Translations under genes and position numbers: made by a program
NCBI RefSeq assembly: GCF_918741295.1
Contig: NZ_CAKKNB010000002.1
Coordinates: 992,001-1,056,000 of the forward strand
From: Aquabacterium sp. CECT 9606
GTDB taxonomy: Bacteria > Pseudomonadota > Gammaproteobacteria > Burkholderiales > Burkholderiaceae_C
Direction of reading: 5' to 3'
DNA length: 64,000 nt
The notes under the pieces: generated by a model
The model's database searches: none
The model's input: the letters and a program-made list of their open reading frames with translations, nothing else
Told to the model about the DNA's origin: nothing
Shown here: piece by piece, positions 28,371 to 37,270 of the stretch
Numbering within the stretch: position 1 is the stretch's first letter
Layout: every line of letters begins with the position of its first letter

Positions 28371-29687
28371 GTGACGCGGGTTGAGCGGTTGCAGATCACT
28401 TTGCGATCACCTGCATTTTGGTTGTTTTTTGCAGCCTTGGCTTTGCGGGGATACGGCTTCTTTGTGTCGCTGTTGTTGGCGCGCTGGAGTGGTTTGCAGT
28501 CACTGGGCAGCTATTCATTCCTGTTGATCACGGCCAGCAGCACCTCAACGCCCTTGTCGGTCGCGCTGGCCAATGCCGTGACCCAGGCAACCGCCCATGG
28601 GCGAGGCCCTGATCGATTGCGCAGCGCATGGCGGGCGGCGCGCATGCCTTTGTTGCTGTGCGTGGCCGTCAGTGGGGGTTTGGCCTTGTGGTTGGCTTTT
28701 GGCGGGGGCATGGGCAAGGATGCATCCTCCTCCTTTGGGCTGATCGCCATGGTCCCCTTGCTGCTTGCCTTGGTGGTGGGGCAGTTTCTGACGCAAACTG
28801 CTCAGGGCGTTTGCTCTGGCGATGGACGTCCCCAGTTGATGACGATCCCGACCATTGCCATGACCGCCCTCGGGTTGTTGACCACGATGGCCATCATGGC
28901 CGCGCATGGTTTTTTGGGGGCCTTGCTGGTCACGGCACTGGTGGGCATCGTGCCCGCATTGGTGGTTTGGTGGCGCACCACGAGAAAGCCCGTTCTGAGC
29001 AAACAAGCCCTGGCCGAGGCCCCCCTCTCTCCGGAGCACATTAACCTGTGGCCTTACCTTGGCAGAGCGGTGCCAGAGATTGGCGCCAATGTACTCAACA
29101 GTCTGACGAACTGGGTTTGCTTCATGTACCTCGTGATGCATGCGCATGGGCCTGTGGGCTTGGGCTTCATCACGGTTGGCCTGCAGTGGAGCGTGGTCAT
29201 GCTGCTGCCGGCCAACAGCTGGGGGGGCGCGATCATGCACCGCTTGTTGCAGGCACAGTCCAAGCCCGGCGGTGACATCGATCCCGCCATCGTGCGCCAG
29301 GAGCTGCGCCGATGTCTGCGCGTCACACTGGCATGCTGTGTGGCGGTGTTGGCGGCCAGCCCCGTCTTGGCGTGGTTGTACAAACTCGAACTGGAGCGCC
29401 TGTTTTTACTCCTGCTGCTCAATGCTGCATCTGCCTTGGTGCTGTCGCACAACTTTGTGCACGAGAGAGTTTTTGTTTGCCGACAAATTCAAAACAGATG
29501 GTTGTGGATATCTGGCGGGGCCTATGCCGTGCAAATGGTGCTGACCCTGGCCTTCATTGAAACCACCATCTATGCCGTGGCGGTGGGTAATCTGGTGGCC
29601 CTCCTGGTCGTCTGGATGGCCAGCCGGTATGAACTGAGACTTGGGAATGCACACGACAAAACGCCGCATCGCCATCATCACCAATAA
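28371..29687 (+). CDS. Polysaccharide flippase-like membrane protein (MATE/Wzx type)
   Basis: Membrane protein of 438 aa with about twelve hydrophobic segments and the N-terminal pattern of oligosaccharide flippases (LRGYGFFVSLLLARWSGLQSLG). It begins with GTG 3 nt after the polymerase stop. The C-terminus overlaps the next gene. It is the flippase candidate of the rightward arm, matching the one at 10626 in the leftward arm. The sequences are only distantly similar, so the two may carry different repeat units. Confidence 0.72.
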   Translation: MTRVERLQITLRSPAFWLFFAALALRGYGFFVSLLLARWSGLQSLGSYSFLLITASSTSTPLSVALANAVTQATAHGRGPDRLRSAWRAARMPLLLCVAVSGGLALWLAFGGGMGKDASSSFGLIAMVPLLLALVVGQFLTQTAQGVCSGDGRPQLMTIPTIAMTALGLLTTMAIMAAHGFLGALLVTALVGIVPALVVWWRTTRKPVLSKQALAEAPLSPEHINLWPYLGRAVPEIGANVLNSLTNWVCFMYLVMHAHGPVGLGFITVGLQWSVVMLLPANSWGGAIMHRLLQAQSKPGGDIDPAIVRQELRRCLRVTLACCVAVLAASPVLAWLYKLELERLFLLLLLNAASALVLSHNFVHERVFVCRQIQNRWLWISGGAYAVQMVLTLAFIETTIYAVAVGNLVALLVVWMASRYELRLGNAHDKTPHRHHHQ

Positions 29688-30747
29688 CCCTCCTCCCTAC
29701 CGAATCCCCATCTTCAATGCTGTGGCAGACGAGGATGATCTGGAGGTGGTGTTTGTGTTCAGCACCATGCGCGAGCCGGATCGGGCCTGGGACTTGAGCC
29801 AGATCCGCTTCAAGCAACACTACCTCAAGGAACGTTACATCGGCATCGGTGGCAAGTTCATCCATTTGAACTTTGACGTGATCACCTTTTTGCGCGAGTT
29901 CAAACCCGAATTGGTGATGGTCAATGGCTTCAACCCCACCTATGTGTTGGCTTGTTTGTACGCGCTGAAGCGCAAGCTTCGTTTGGCGCTGTTCATTGAT
30001 GGAACGGTGTTCACGGAAGGGCGTCTGTCTTGGGCTCACCGGATGGTGCGGCGCTTTCTGTACCCCCGGATATCGATTTTCATCGGGCCAAGCAAGCAGA
30101 CCATGGCCCTGTATGCCAGCTATGGCGTGTCCCCCACGCAGATGCACACATCACACCTCTGCGCCGACAACGACCTGTTCATGTCGCAGCCAGAACGCAC
30201 CCGTGATGTGGACCTGATTTTCTGCGGCCGCTTTGTGCCCGAAAAACACCCGCTGTTTGCCTTGGATGTGGCGGCTGAATTGGCCCGCCGACTGAAGCGC
30301 CGGGTCTCCATGCTCATGGTGGGCTCGGGCCCGTTGGATGAGGTCCTGCGTGAACGTGCTGCCAATTTCTCCGATTTGGTGGCGGTCGAGTTCCCCGGCT
30401 TTGCCCGCCAGGCGGAGCTCCCGGGGCATTACCTCCGCGCCAAGGTCAGCTTGTTCCCCACCTCCAGTGATGCGTGGGGCGTGGTGGCCAACGAAGCCTG
30501 TGCCTCGGGCGTGCCCGTGATTGTTTCGCCCCAGGCAGGGGTCGCCCATGAGTTGGTGCGGGATAACGAAACGGGCCATGTCCTCGACATGGACGTGGCC
30601 AGCTGGGCTGTGTGTGCTGAGCGCATGCTGACAAACGAGGCGCAATGGGGCCAGATGAGCCGCCAATGCCGGGAGGCGGTCAAGCCTTATTCGTTCGAGA
30701 ACGCCGCCAAAGGTTTGGTGGCGGGGATTCGCGCCGGGCTGCCTTGA
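29647..30747 (+). CDS. Glycosyltransferase family 4
   Basis: GT-B transferase of 366 aa. The N-terminal AIITNNPPPYRIPIFN motif occurs in GT4 enzymes of capsule and EPS loci, and the donor domain has FCGRFVPEKHP and SDAWGVVANEACASGVPVI. The start overlaps the flippase gene by 41 bp; an in-frame TTG at 29641 is an alternative. The last 61 bp overlap the convergent beta-helix gene. It closes the rightward operon. Confidence 0.84.
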   Translation: MHTTKRRIAIITNNPPPYRIPIFNAVADEDDLEVVFVFSTMREPDRAWDLSQIRFKQHYLKERYIGIGGKFIHLNFDVITFLREFKPELVMVNGFNPTYVLACLYALKRKLRLALFIDGTVFTEGRLSWAHRMVRRFLYPRISIFIGPSKQTMALYASYGVSPTQMHTSHLCADNDLFMSQPERTRDVDLIFCGRFVPEKHPLFALDVAAELARRLKRRVSMLMVGSGPLDEVLRERAANFSDLVAVEFPGFARQAELPGHYLRAKVSLFPTSSDAWGVVANEACASGVPVIVSPQAGVAHELVRDNETGHVLDMDVASWAVCAERMLTNEAQWGQMSRQCREAVKPYSFENAAKGLVAGIRAGLP

Positions 30748-33446
30748 TCCTGATCGAGGGAGCAGCCGTTTTCGTCTGCGCTGTCATCAGTGTCTGTGGC
30801 AGGGCAGGCGTCCAGCATGTCGGGCACGCCGTCTTGGTCGGTGTCCTTGAAGTCAGTATCTTGCCGCACGAGGATGCGGAAGGTGCCTGGCGCCAGGGTG
30901 ATTGGAAATGATGCCGGCTTGCCTGTAGCAGCATCGCTGAACCGAGCGCAGAGCACCTCGGAGGTGAGCGGACAACGGTAGGTTTCGCTGCTGGGGCCAG
31001 CGTTGTACAAAGTCAGCAGGGGATTTTGAACGGGCGTGGTCGAGATTTCCTGAATTCGAACCCCCGAGATCGATACCGTGCCTCCGCTTTGCAGGTCAAG
31101 GTCGAGCCGGGCGGTGCCCCGAACATCTGCCCAGGCCGTGAGCACCCAATGGAGCCTTTGCGGGCGCGTTTGAAGCACCGCGGACCCGCCTGTGGACGAC
31201 TGGGCATATTGGCGCGCGTTGTCCCGCATGGTCAACCAAAGGCGGTCACCGGCTTGCGTGGAGGCGGCGTCAAAGGCCACAAGATACTGACGACCCCGCT
31301 GCAGGCTGAAATTGCGTGCCGTGTACACGATGTACGAGCGTCGACCTTCTGAGTCAACCACCGGGGCACCTTCAGCGGCATCCGCGAGCACGCGGTAGCC
31401 GAGGCCGCCTTTCATGTTCTCGTGGGTGACCTTGCCGAGGTATGAAGTCCAGGCTTTGGCATCGGGCAGAAGGCTGTCGGGGCCCATGAGCAAGTTTCTC
31501 GATGGAACCGGGCGTGCCGCACCGGAGGCCAATGAAGCCACCACAGAATCGCGCTTGCCCGTCTTGGCCAGCCAGGACTTGAGTGAGGTTTGGCGCAGTT
31601 TGGGCGAAGCTTTGCTGAACGGGCCCCTGCCTGCGGACCATGGGGTGCGGTTGAGGATGTAGCGGTTGTCGCTGAACCTGCCCATCTGATCGACATCACG
31701 GTAGTCGCTGTCCAAGTTGACAATGAAGCCACCTTGCGCGGTGGCCAGGATGTTGCCTGTGATGACATTGTTGGCCATGTACCCATCGGCTGAACAATTT
31801 TTGAGCCCAGCGCAGGGCAAGGGACTGGGCAGGCGGTCCTCTTGCAGCCACAGCGCTTGCTGGGTGCTCTCCACCACGGCGTTGTCGGCCACCACGATGT
31901 CTCGGGAATGGTGAAGCATGATGCCGAAGTCGTGGCCTTTGACCAAGTTGCGCCGCACTTCGGAGCTGCCCGCGAAGTCATCCAGGTAAATGCCTTTTGT
32001 CTGCGGGCGAGCGCCAGGTGGCAAACCATCCAGGCGGGCCATGCGGTCGTCTGGCGCGCCCACCACGATGTTGTTCTGAATGAGCAGGTTCAAGGGATGG
32101 CCTGGCAGCTGGGAGGCGATTCGTCCGATGGCATAGATGCCGCCGCAGTCGTCAAATTCCAGGCAGCTGGATTTCACGTGGTTGCCACTGATGGGCGCCC
32201 TTTCGGCGCCCGATGTATTGGCCCAGGCTTGTATGCCGATGGCAGAGGATTCGATCACCGCGTTGTTGATGGCCTGGCTGTCCAGACCCAGCAAAATGGC
32301 GCTGGGTGCAAAGTAACCTCGACCAGCCTGGCGTATCACGGAGCGCGTGACATTGATGCCACGTGTTGAGTCCCCACCAAGATAGATGCCGGCGTGAACG
32401 CTCTGAGTGATCTCCGCGTGGTCTATGGCGCCAGTGAGCTGCGTGCTGTTGGTGACCGAGATGCCCATCCAGCCTGCATTGACAATGCTCAGGTCGGACA
32501 ACTGCAACGTACCGCTGACTCGATCAAGGTCAACAGCGTTGCCCAGCGTGCGTTCAATGCGCAAGCCTGTGACCATCACCTGTTTGAGTTCGCGCCCTTG
32601 GATGCCGTTGTCGAGCACGGCAGCTTCGATGTTCTGGCCGCTGGGCGAGGAGCCATCCGGCATGGCCAGGTACAGATAGCCGTATTCCGCATCGAAATAC
32701 CACTCGCCTGGGCGGTCAAGCATCCACAGCTTGTTCTCAAACCAGGCACCGTGGCCAGCTGGAATTTCAGCCCCGCCTCCCAGGCAATATCTCATGCCGG
32801 CGCAAGGTCTGGTCTGCAGTTGCCGGCTGCCGGGTTCGTGCTCTGTGACCACGTACTGTCCGAGGGCCCAGGGTGCATAACGTGCGTAGGCCGTCGCACC
32901 TTTCAGATCAGCCTGGGCGGGAAGTGTTCGTTCAAGCGTGAGCCTGCTGCCACCGGCCTCCGCCACGGCGCTGGTGATGCGCAGGTACTTGTTGCTTCCT
33001 ACGCCGAAATCGCCCTCGCCCACATTGGGAAAGCGAGCACGTTGCAGCTTTTGATCATGGTAGAAGACTTGTCCGATGCCATGAACCGACGCGCTGACAT
33101 GCGCCCGGTATACCGCTGCCGTGCTGCCGGGTACGGTGGCATTCATGCGCTGCCAATCGAGGGATCCAATGGGAATGGCGCCGCTGATGATGGGGGGCGG
33201 CTTTGCCGGGTCTCCGCCTGCTTCATAGCGGACACCACTTTTAAGCTCCAGGGTCTCTCGCCATGTTCCCCCACGGGCAAGGCGCACGGTGTCCCCGGCT
33301 TTGGCCATGTTGTTGGCGCTGTCCAATGTCAGCGCACTGCCCGCGGCTGGTGCGTCCACCTGAATGACTTTGGCGCCTGCAATGAGCGGAACGCCCAGCA
33401 AGGCCGCGCATGTCAGCCAACGTCTCAGTTGAGAACTGTGAGGCAT
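30687..33446 (-). CDS. Secreted right-handed parallel beta-helix protein with TSP3-like tail
   Basis: Exported protein of 919 aa with a signal peptide ending at about residue 25 (IAGA). Residues 30-600 contain short repeats with Asn ladders and VxxN patterns typical of pectate-lyase-like parallel beta-helices. A beta-sandwich of the carbohydrate-binding kind follows. The tail has an Asp-rich DTDQDGVPD repeat like thrombospondin type 3 calcium motifs. Such proteins act as polysaccharide lyases, epimerases or hydrolases. It lies 25 nt after epsG in the same operon, so the EPS is the likely substrate. The active site was not identified. Confidence 0.78.
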   Translation of the reverse strand: MPHSSQLRRWLTCAALLGVPLIAGAKVIQVDAPAAGSALTLDSANNMAKAGDTVRLARGGTWRETLELKSGVRYEAGGDPAKPPPIISGAIPIGSLDWQRMNATVPGSTAAVYRAHVSASVHGIGQVFYHDQKLQRARFPNVGEGDFGVGSNKYLRITSAVAEAGGSRLTLERTLPAQADLKGATAYARYAPWALGQYVVTEHEPGSRQLQTRPCAGMRYCLGGGAEIPAGHGAWFENKLWMLDRPGEWYFDAEYGYLYLAMPDGSSPSGQNIEAAVLDNGIQGRELKQVMVTGLRIERTLGNAVDLDRVSGTLQLSDLSIVNAGWMGISVTNSTQLTGAIDHAEITQSVHAGIYLGGDSTRGINVTRSVIRQAGRGYFAPSAILLGLDSQAINNAVIESSAIGIQAWANTSGAERAPISGNHVKSSCLEFDDCGGIYAIGRIASQLPGHPLNLLIQNNIVVGAPDDRMARLDGLPPGARPQTKGIYLDDFAGSSEVRRNLVKGHDFGIMLHHSRDIVVADNAVVESTQQALWLQEDRLPSPLPCAGLKNCSADGYMANNVITGNILATAQGGFIVNLDSDYRDVDQMGRFSDNRYILNRTPWSAGRGPFSKASPKLRQTSLKSWLAKTGKRDSVVASLASGAARPVPSRNLLMGPDSLLPDAKAWTSYLGKVTHENMKGGLGYRVLADAAEGAPVVDSEGRRSYIVYTARNFSLQRGRQYLVAFDAASTQAGDRLWLTMRDNARQYAQSSTGGSAVLQTRPQRLHWVLTAWADVRGTARLDLDLQSGGTVSISGVRIQEISTTPVQNPLLTLYNAGPSSETYRCPLTSEVLCARFSDAATGKPASFPITLAPGTFRILVRQDTDFKDTDQDGVPDMLDACPATDTDDSADENGCSLDQDQGSPARIPATKPLAAFSNE

Positions 33447-33471
33447 GCCCAGTGCGCCATGCAGTGGCGGG

Positions 33472-34395
33472 TCAGTACTCGTTCAGCACCGAGCCCACGA
33501 TCTGGGCCGAGCCCATGCCCACGGTCCGCACCATTTGCTCAAGTGCGACCACCGAGCTTTTGTCTTTTCTGGCGATGACAAGTGCCGCGCCACAACGGGC
33601 GCTGAGCACGGCCGCGTCCGCACCGACCGAATGGGCGGGGGTATCGACAATGATGCGGTCGAACTTTGTTTTAAGTTCGCGCAACAGCATCCCGAAGGCC
33701 GGGCGTTCTAGCAACTCGAGGGGGTTGGGTGGTGTCACGCCAACTGGCAGCACGAACAGGCTGGGGCTTTCTTTGACGGACTGGATGACTTTGGACGCCG
33801 ACCGGCCAGACAAGATGGAGGACAAGCCGGCGGTGATGCTGAGCTTGAACACATTGTGGATGCGGGGCGAGCGCATGTCCGCATCGATGAGCAGCGTGCG
33901 GCCAGGCAACTGTGCGAACGCCACCGCCAGATTGACGGCGAAGTAGGTTTTGCCATCGCCGGAATTCGGGCTCATGATCGCCAAGGCATGGCGGGTGGCC
34001 GCTGGATCGTTGTACATCTTCATGATGAGATGACTGCGGATGCGGCGGAATGCCTCGGCTTTTTCGGAGAAGGGATGGTTGCCGACAACCACTTCCGGGT
34101 CAAAGGCCCCGCCCGTCTGCGAGTAGGGATAGTGAAACTGTTGGGCCAAAGCCCACAGCACGTCGTCCGTGTTGGCCAGCCCCAGGGCGACCGCGGCCTC
34201 CCCGAACCGCACGCCGTTGCTGCGCTGGAATTCGAGGATGGATTCAATCTGTTCAGGCGAGAGGTTATTCGCCTGGCTGATGATCTCGCCGATGGACCGC
34301 TCCACGGGGATCTCGGTGTGGGGCGAGAAATCGGTGTTGGGACCATCCTGGTGATGGTTCGCTGAGTGGGTCGACGGATGAGTGGAAGCGGTCAT
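33472..34395 (-). CDS. epsG: EPS-associated BY-type tyrosine kinase EpsG, second copy
   Basis: P-loop kinase of 307 aa. SGDGKT is the Walker A, LIDADMR the Walker A' and IIVDTP the Walker B. The N-terminal part repeats the pattern of the copy at 2168: a helical region with VRFGEAAVALGLA and DVLWALAQQF, similar to type II secretion ATPase N-terminal domains. Its His- and Pro-rich first 30 residues are unique. The C-terminus (SVLNEY) has a single tyrosine and no tyrosine cluster. It follows epsF by 15 nt and precedes the beta-helix gene. Confidence 0.87.
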   Translation of the reverse strand: MTASTHPSTHSANHHQDGPNTDFSPHTEIPVERSIGEIISQANNLSPEQIESILEFQRSNGVRFGEAAVALGLANTDDVLWALAQQFHYPYSQTGGAFDPEVVVGNHPFSEKAEAFRRIRSHLIMKMYNDPAATRHALAIMSPNSGDGKTYFAVNLAVAFAQLPGRTLLIDADMRSPRIHNVFKLSITAGLSSILSGRSASKVIQSVKESPSLFVLPVGVTPPNPLELLERPAFGMLLRELKTKFDRIIVDTPAHSVGADAAVLSARCGAALVIARKDKSSVVALEQMVRTVGMGSAQIVGSVLNEY

Positions 34396-34410
34396 GGCAA
34401 TACAGCTTGG

Positions 34411-35829
34411 TTAATTCACAGCCAGGGCGTTGTTGCCGCCGCTAGGTGGTTTCTTGTGCCATGAGCGCAGGCGAGGCGTCGATGAGTCGGACATGGGCAA
34501 GATGCCGATCACCGGAATGTTGAGCAGTTGCGTGATGTCCTGGGCACCGCGAACACGGCGGTCCATCAGTTCGATCGTGAGCACGACAATGATGGCCAGC
34601 ATGGAGCCGAGCACCACGGCGGCGATCATGTTCAGCGTCATCTTGGGAGAAGAGTGCTTGGCCGGTTCGGTCGCTGGTGTGAGAAGGGTGATGCCTGCCT
34701 GGCTTGAATTGCTTTCCAGATTGGCTTGGTTCAAGCGGACCTGAAGCGTGTCATAGATGCGCTGGGCGCTCTCGACATCACGCTCAAGCACGGCCAGTTC
34801 ACTGCGCGACTCCTTGAGTTTCAAGAGGCGGGCGCGCTGTTCTTCGTAAGCCTGTTTGGCCGATTCTTCGCGGGTGCCGGCCATCGAGTTATTGATGCCC
34901 AGGCTGGCTGTCCTGCGGGAGGTTTCGAGGTTGATCTTGCTCTTGAGCGCATTGGCCGACGCCAATGCTTCAATGTAGCTGGGGTGGGCTTGGCCCAAGC
35001 GCGAAGACAACTCTTCAAGGCGCGCCTCTTGGCGTGCCAGGTCGGCCTTGAGGGAGCCGATCACGCCACTGTTCAGGACGTCTTCGATTTGCTCGGGCCG
35101 GCTGCGGGCTTGAGAGTCGCGGCTGCTGGTTTCCGAGCGCAATCCACGCAAGGCCACCACTTGGCTGGACAGGTCGTTGAGGCGGGCATTTTCGACGTCA
35201 AGGCGCTCTTCGGTCGCCAAAATGCCTTTTTCTCGCTGCGCTTTTGACAACTGCTCTTGGGCACGTTCAAGCTTCTGACGGGCCAAAGCCGCGCGTTCTT
35301 CGAAAAACTGCGTGTATTGGCGAGCGGGTGCCAAACGAACATCCACCGTGGTGTCGATGTAAGCCTTGGCAAACGTGTTGGCCACGATCGCGGCGAATGC
35401 AGGGTCCGCATCCTGGTAGATGATGTCGATGACGTTGGACTCACGCGAGGGCTTGATTTTCAAACCGCGGGAGATCAGCTCGCCCAGCCACGATTGCATG
35501 TTCCCCTTGCCATCGGTCTCCTTCTGCCAGAGCTCTCTCATGCGAGCGTTGTTCTCCATGCCGAGGGTGCGGGCGACACGTTGCGCAACCGCCGCGCTGC
35601 CAATCACATCGACCTGAGTGGCCAGGTAGCTCTGGCCGCCGCTGGCACCCAAACCAGCATTGATGGACACGGGATCGGGTTTGGCATCAATCAGCAAGCT
35701 GGCGGTGGCCTGGTATGACTTCGGATAAATCAGGCTCACCAGCAAGGTGGCCACAATGATGGATGCTGCGATGGCGAGTGCCAGTTTCCAGCGCGCCTTC
35801 AAAATCCTAAACAACTGGTCAAAAGTCAT
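34411..35829 (-). CDS. epsF: EPS chain length determinant protein EpsF, second copy
   Basis: Wzz-type co-polymerase of 472 aa. Membrane segment at about residues 15-36, long periplasmic coiled coil rich in Arg, Glu and Ala, then HSSPKMTLN and a second membrane segment at about residues 415-437. The match with the copy at 736 runs along the whole length, including the KARW/RARW start and the ATEERLDVE/ATDERLDVE block. It is the first gene of a leftward set with epsG and the beta-helix gene; epsD lies upstream across a 282-bp gap. Confidence 0.88.
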   Translation of the reverse strand: MTFDQLFRILKARWKLALAIAASIIVATLLVSLIYPKSYQATASLLIDAKPDPVSINAGLGASGGQSYLATQVDVIGSAAVAQRVARTLGMENNARMRELWQKETDGKGNMQSWLGELISRGLKIKPSRESNVIDIIYQDADPAFAAIVANTFAKAYIDTTVDVRLAPARQYTQFFEERAALARQKLERAQEQLSKAQREKGILATEERLDVENARLNDLSSQVVALRGLRSETSSRDSQARSRPEQIEDVLNSGVIGSLKADLARQEARLEELSSRLGQAHPSYIEALASANALKSKINLETSRRTASLGINNSMAGTREESAKQAYEEQRARLLKLKESRSELAVLERDVESAQRIYDTLQVRLNQANLESNSSQAGITLLTPATEPAKHSSPKMTLNMIAAVVLGSMLAIIVVLTIELMDRRVRGAQDITQLLNIPVIGILPMSDSSTPRLRSWHKKPPSGGNNALAVN

Positions 35830-35965
35830 GTCTTGAACTCATAACATAGAGAATGTCCACCTGAAATCGGCGGCGCTTGAGCAGACCTTGAGGGCTTCTT
35901 GGTTAAACCTGTTTGGCGGCAGTTTCGACCATGGAAGAAGATCCTTCCTGGTTACAAATGTATGC

Positions 35966-35984
35966 CACCTTCGCACCTTCGCAC
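35966..35984. repeat. Short tandem repeat upstream of epsF
   Basis: An 8-bp unit, CACCTTCG, occurs twice in a row and is followed by CAC, about 140 bp upstream of epsF in the epsD-epsF gap. The spacing and position would suit a regulator site, but the repeat is short and could be chance. No promoter consensus was found next to it. Confidence 0.35.
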
Positions 35985-36074
35985 ATGTCATTTATGCGAT
36001 TTTGTAGCCAATCAAGCCTGTTTCCAGCCCGATAAGAGCCGGACTGACAGTGCATTTGGCTTTGGTTGGTAAAT

Positions 36075-36101
36075 GGCCTGGAAGAAAGCCTCCCCCAGGC
36101 C
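36075..36101 (-). terminator. Possible hairpin downstream of epsD
   Basis: Inverted repeat GGCCTGG / CCAGGCC with a 13-nt loop, 11 nt beyond the epsD stop when read leftward. No T run follows, so it may be an RNA-stabilising hairpin or attenuator rather than a full terminator. Confidence 0.35.
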
Positions 36102-36111
36102 AAAACCGACA

Positions 36112-37131
36112 TTATTTCAGGCCAGACAGCCCTTTGTTGAGGGCGGCTGGGTCAATGCCATTGGCCGACGATGCTGCGCTGGCAGGGACTGCGGGAGCCG
36201 TGGCTGTGGAAGCGGCGGCAGCGCCAGACGCTGCCCCAGAAGCCGCGCCAGCTGGTTTCTCGGCGAATTTGCCCAGGTATTCAATCTTGGCCGCGGTGCG
36301 CAAGCTCTTGGTTTCTTTCTGGATGAACTCTTGGCGGCGCGATTCGGTCAGGAAGCGCTCGATCATGGGTTTGGCCTGATCCAGGCTGATGGGCTGAGCC
36401 TTGCTGGCCGCGACCAGCACGACCTTGAGCCCACCCGTCATGCCTTGGTACATGCCTTTGCCATCCGAGAGCTTGGCGAACTGGTCCACCAGGTTCAGGG
36501 GCAAGGCCTCGGCTGGCTGGGTGACTTGGTTCACGGCGAACTTCAGGCCACTGTTTTTGAGGACTTCTACGAAGGCCTGCGAGCTGTCAGTGACTTGCAG
36601 CTTGGGCGTGATGTCCTTGATCTGCTCAGGATCGCCCTGGATGGTGAAGTCTTGCAGCATGTAGATGCGGCGTTGTGCGAACAGCGCAGGATGCTCGTCA
36701 AAGTACTTCCGGACGTCTTCGGCCGAGGGGGCGCCCACGCTGGCGGCGGCGGTCTTTTCAAGGTAGGCGCGGGCCAGCAGGTTGCGGCGGGTGGCGTCCA
36801 GCATCTGGATGATCTGGGGATCGCGGTCCAGCTTTTGTTCGGTGGCCTTTTGCAGGGCCAGTTCCTGGTCGATCAGGCTTTCGAGGATTTGACGGCTGGC
36901 GGGTTCTGCTTGCTCGGGCTTGAGACCTTGCTGGCGCTCCAGAACCATGTTGATCTGGTGAACGGTGATTTCTTCGCCGTTGATGCGGGCGGCCGTCTGG
37001 GTGGCTTTGCCTGGTTCTTTGCCGTCTTTACCGCAGCCAGCTACCAGGAGGGCGGTGGCCACCACGATGGGGACCAGGGCTGCACGTTGCAGGGCGCGAT
37101 GACGAGCGAAGGTAGGCTGGTTGGTGTGCAT
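36112..37131 (-). CDS. epsD: EpsD family peptidyl-prolyl cis-trans isomerase lipoprotein
   Basis: Predicted lipoprotein of 339 aa with lipobox VAGC (Cys33). A SurA-like N-terminal helical domain (about residues 45-150) is followed by a parvulin-type region (about 160-270) and an Ala-rich tail. This order defines the EpsD family of EPS loci, thought to help fold or assemble the exporter in the periplasm. In related loci epsD precedes epsE, epsF and epsG; here no epsE lies between epsD and epsF. The first ATG is used because it gives a normal lipoprotein signal. Confidence 0.86.
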   Translation of the reverse strand: MHTNQPTFARHRALQRAALVPIVVATALLVAGCGKDGKEPGKATQTAARINGEEITVHQINMVLERQQGLKPEQAEPASRQILESLIDQELALQKATEQKLDRDPQIIQMLDATRRNLLARAYLEKTAAASVGAPSAEDVRKYFDEHPALFAQRRIYMLQDFTIQGDPEQIKDITPKLQVTDSSQAFVEVLKNSGLKFAVNQVTQPAEALPLNLVDQFAKLSDGKGMYQGMTGGLKVVLVAASKAQPISLDQAKPMIERFLTESRRQEFIQKETKSLRTAAKIEYLGKFAEKPAGAASGAASGAAAASTATAPAVPASAASSANGIDPAALNKGLSGLK

Positions 37132-37270
37132 AAGGGGCTGAACGAAAAGTTAATGATTGGTGTGGAGACTCGATCGTGCAGAGAGACCCGCCGCGAAGGC
37201 GGTAAGTTCCCTGGGGACTTCCCTGACGTCGAAAATTCAGCCAATGAGTGTACGTTCCTGGAACGCTGTC

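Noticed and set aside
736-35829. PEP-CTERM sorting signals in secreted proteins of the EPS locus
   Set aside because: The C-termini of both glycosidases and the beta-helix protein lack the PEP motif, the following membrane segment and the basic tail.
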